In this document: positions 62,683-64,000 of the stretch, piece after piece
Layout of the letters: each line of letters opens with the position of its first letter
Numbering within the stretch: position 1 is the first letter of the stretch
DNA from: Agrobacterium rubi TR3 = NBRC 13261
Lineage (GTDB): Bacteria; Pseudomonadota; Alphaproteobacteria; Rhizobiales; Rhizobiaceae
DNA: 64,000 nt
Direction: 5' to 3'
NCBI RefSeq assembly: GCF_000739935.1
Contig: NZ_BBJU01000007.1
Coordinates: 124,001 to 188,000, forward strand
Made by a program: the position numbers and the translations under genes
Notes under the pieces: generated by a model
What the model was told of the DNA's origin: nothing
Databases searched by the model: none
The model's input: the letters and a program-made list of their open reading frames with translations, nothing else

Positions 62683-64000
62683 ATGCGCATGAAGTACGGT
62701 TTCGTTGGCTTAATTCTATTTGTTGCGTCCTCTGCTTTTTCTCAAGAGCTTGCGAAACCTCCGGTTCTGGAGGCATCCAAAACCCAGGCTGAAGCGGCCA
62801 ATCTGAGTGCGCAGTTTCTGGGGCGATACGCCTATAAGCCTGTTCCGCTCGATGATGCGCTCTCGGCGAAAATCATGGACAAGTTCATCAAGTCCCTCGA
62901 CCCGGACCGAATGCTTTTCATGCAGGCCGATATCGACACATTTATGGTTGGCAAGACCAGCATCGATGATGGCATCCTCGATGAAGACCTCGGCATTCCA
63001 TTTTCCATTTTCAACGTCTACACCCAGCGGGTCGTGGATCGCATGACCTATGCCCGCAGTCTGCTCAAGCAAGGCTTCGATTTCACCGTAAAGGAAGAAT
63101 ATTCGCTGCTGCGCGAAGACGCCCCCTGGGCACAATCGGAGCAGGAAAGCAACGAACTCTGGCGCAAGCGCGTCAAAAGCGATTGGCTGCGTTTGAAACT
63201 GGCAGGCCAGGCCGATCCAGCCATTCGAGACACTCTGGACAAGCGCTACAAGAATATTCTGGAACGTGTTTATCCCTACAAGAGCGATGATGTGTTTCAG
63301 ACGTTCATGGCCGCCTACACGACGGCCGTCGATCCACATACGGACTATTTCAGTGCCGCTGCGTCCAACGAGTTCGATATCTCGATGAGACTTTCACTGG
63401 TTGGTATCGGTGCCGTTTTGCAGGAGCGGGATGGTTACACGACCATTCGTGAGCTCGTCGCAGGTGGTCCGGCGCAATTGTCCGGCAAGCTTGCCGTCGG
63501 GGATCGCATCATCGGCGTCGGTCAGGGACAGGATGGCGCCATAAAAGAGGTGGTCGGCACCCGGTTGGACGAAGTGGTGCAACTGATACGCGGTGAAAAG
63601 GATTCCACCGTTCGGTTGGATATTTTGCCCGCAGACGCAGGTGGAAACGCAAATCACCGGGTGATCAGCCTCGTGCGAGACAAAGTCAGCCTTGAAAAAC
63701 AGGCTGCGCAGAAGACTATCGTGCCAGTCGTCAAAGACGGTGTGACCCGCAAAGTCGGGGTTATCACTCTGCCGACGTTTTATGAGGATTTCGAAGCGCG
63801 CCGGAAAGGTGACAAGAACTACCGAAGTGCCAGCCGCGATGTCGCCAAGCTGCTTGGAGAGCTGAAGCAGGATAATGTCGACGGCGTGCTGGTCGATTTG
63901 CGTGATAACGGTGGCGGTTCGCTTTCTGAAGCAATTGACCTGACGGGTTTGTTTGTCGGTAAAGGTCCAGTGGTTCAGCAACGCGATGCAGAAGGCAAGA
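62683..64000 (+). CDS. Tail-specific (carboxy-terminal processing) protease, S41 family, 5' part
   Basis: The first 439 codons; the gene runs off the right edge. Signal peptide MRMKYGFVGLILFVASSAFSQ. Next come the Prc-type N-terminal domain (SLDPDRMLFMQADIDTF, DPHTDYFSAAASNEFDISMRLSLVGIGAVLQERDG), a PDZ domain (VAGGPAQLSGKLAVGDRIIGVGQG, about residues 255-330) and the start of the peptidase domain (VGVITLPTFYEDFEARRKG, VLVDLRDNGGGSLSEAIDLTGLF). The catalytic Ser and Lys would lie beyond the window. It is a periplasmic protease that trims or degrades proteins by their C-terminal tails. AAGGAAG precedes ATG 62683. Confidence 0.92.
   Translation, partial: MRMKYGFVGLILFVASSAFSQELAKPPVLEASKTQAEAANLSAQFLGRYAYKPVPLDDALSAKIMDKFIKSLDPDRMLFMQADIDTFMVGKTSIDDGILDEDLGIPFSIFNVYTQRVVDRMTYARSLLKQGFDFTVKEEYSLLREDAPWAQSEQESNELWRKRVKSDWLRLKLAGQADPAIRDTLDKRYKNILERVYPYKSDDVFQTFMAAYTTAVDPHTDYFSAAASNEFDISMRLSLVGIGAVLQERDGYTTIRELVAGGPAQLSGKLAVGDRIIGVGQGQDGAIKEVVGTRLDEVVQLIRGEKDSTVRLDILPADAGGNANHRVISLVRDKVSLEKQAAQKTIVPVVKDGVTRKVGVITLPTFYEDFEARRKGDKNYRSASRDVAKLLGELKQDNVDGVLVDLRDNGGGSLSEAIDLTGLFVGKGPVVQQRDAEGK

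Overview
The window looks like a chromosomal (or chromid) segment of an alphaproteobacterium of the Rhizobiaceae, most likely Agrobacterium/Rhizobium-like. The grounds are a coding-dense, moderately GC-rich sequence, many ABC transporters and GntR/LysR/IclR regulators for scavenged substrates, a phn operon in rhizobial order with a hexapeptide transferase inside it, and fused IorA/IorB, PxpB-PxpC and biotin carboxylase-BCCP genes. I saw no rRNA, tRNA, CRISPR array, phage or insertion sequence. The assignment is inference from gene content.

Layout. 1-4.5 kb: start of a family-5 solute-binding protein, an IclR regulator, a polar amino-acid-type ABC permease and binding protein, a frameshifted HapK-like gene and an HpcH/HpaI aldolase. 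4.6-6.9 kb: a GntR regulator with its own GTATAC boxes and a two-component flavin monooxygenase that resembles RutA/RutF. 7.1-12.3 kb: indolepyruvate ferredoxin oxidoreductase (iorA, iorB) and an aromatic-acid-type MFS carrier. 12.4-18.8 kb: a peptide-type ABC transporter without an adjacent binding protein, then two alpha/beta hydrolases and a LysR regulator. 19.2 kb: zinT with a Zur-like box. 20.0-28.0 kb: four tightly coupled glycosyltransferase genes, two of them large fusions (GT4-Gfo/Idh-MDR of 1081 aa and GT4-glycoside hydrolase of 761 aa). 28.0-32.0 kb: a cold-shock gene and an ABC transporter operon that contains aroQ and has one frameshifted permease, with a GntR regulator. 32.2 kb: a catalase-like gene. 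33.6-37.8 kb: rutABCDEF for pyrimidine-ring nitrogen, behind a sigma-54-type promoter. 37.9-44.7 kb: an MFS carrier with a large insert, asd, a lytic transglycosylase, beta-carbonic anhydrase, pyridoxal kinase and a GntR regulator. 45.0-51.2 kb: a 5-oxoproline cluster (NRAMP-type carrier, pxpA, DUF1445, pxpBC fusion, biotin carboxylase-BCCP fusion). 51.2-60.1 kb: C-P lyase operon phnGHIJKL-transferase-phnCDE (minus) and phnF (plus), with Pho boxes and a PhnF-type operator. 60.2-64 kb: a zinc alcohol dehydrogenase, a small protein, a J-domain protein and the start of a tail-specific protease.

Common theme: nutrient scavenging. Nitrogen comes from pyrimidines (rut) and 5-oxoproline (pxp), phosphorus from phosphonates (phn), zinc is handled by zinT, and several modules serve organic and aromatic acids. 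The least explained block is the 20-28 kb glycosyltransferase/oxidoreductase/glycosidase locus, which I consider the best candidate for an undescribed pathway. Two genes carry apparent frameshifts (3.4 kb and 28.9 kb), which could be real or sequencing errors.
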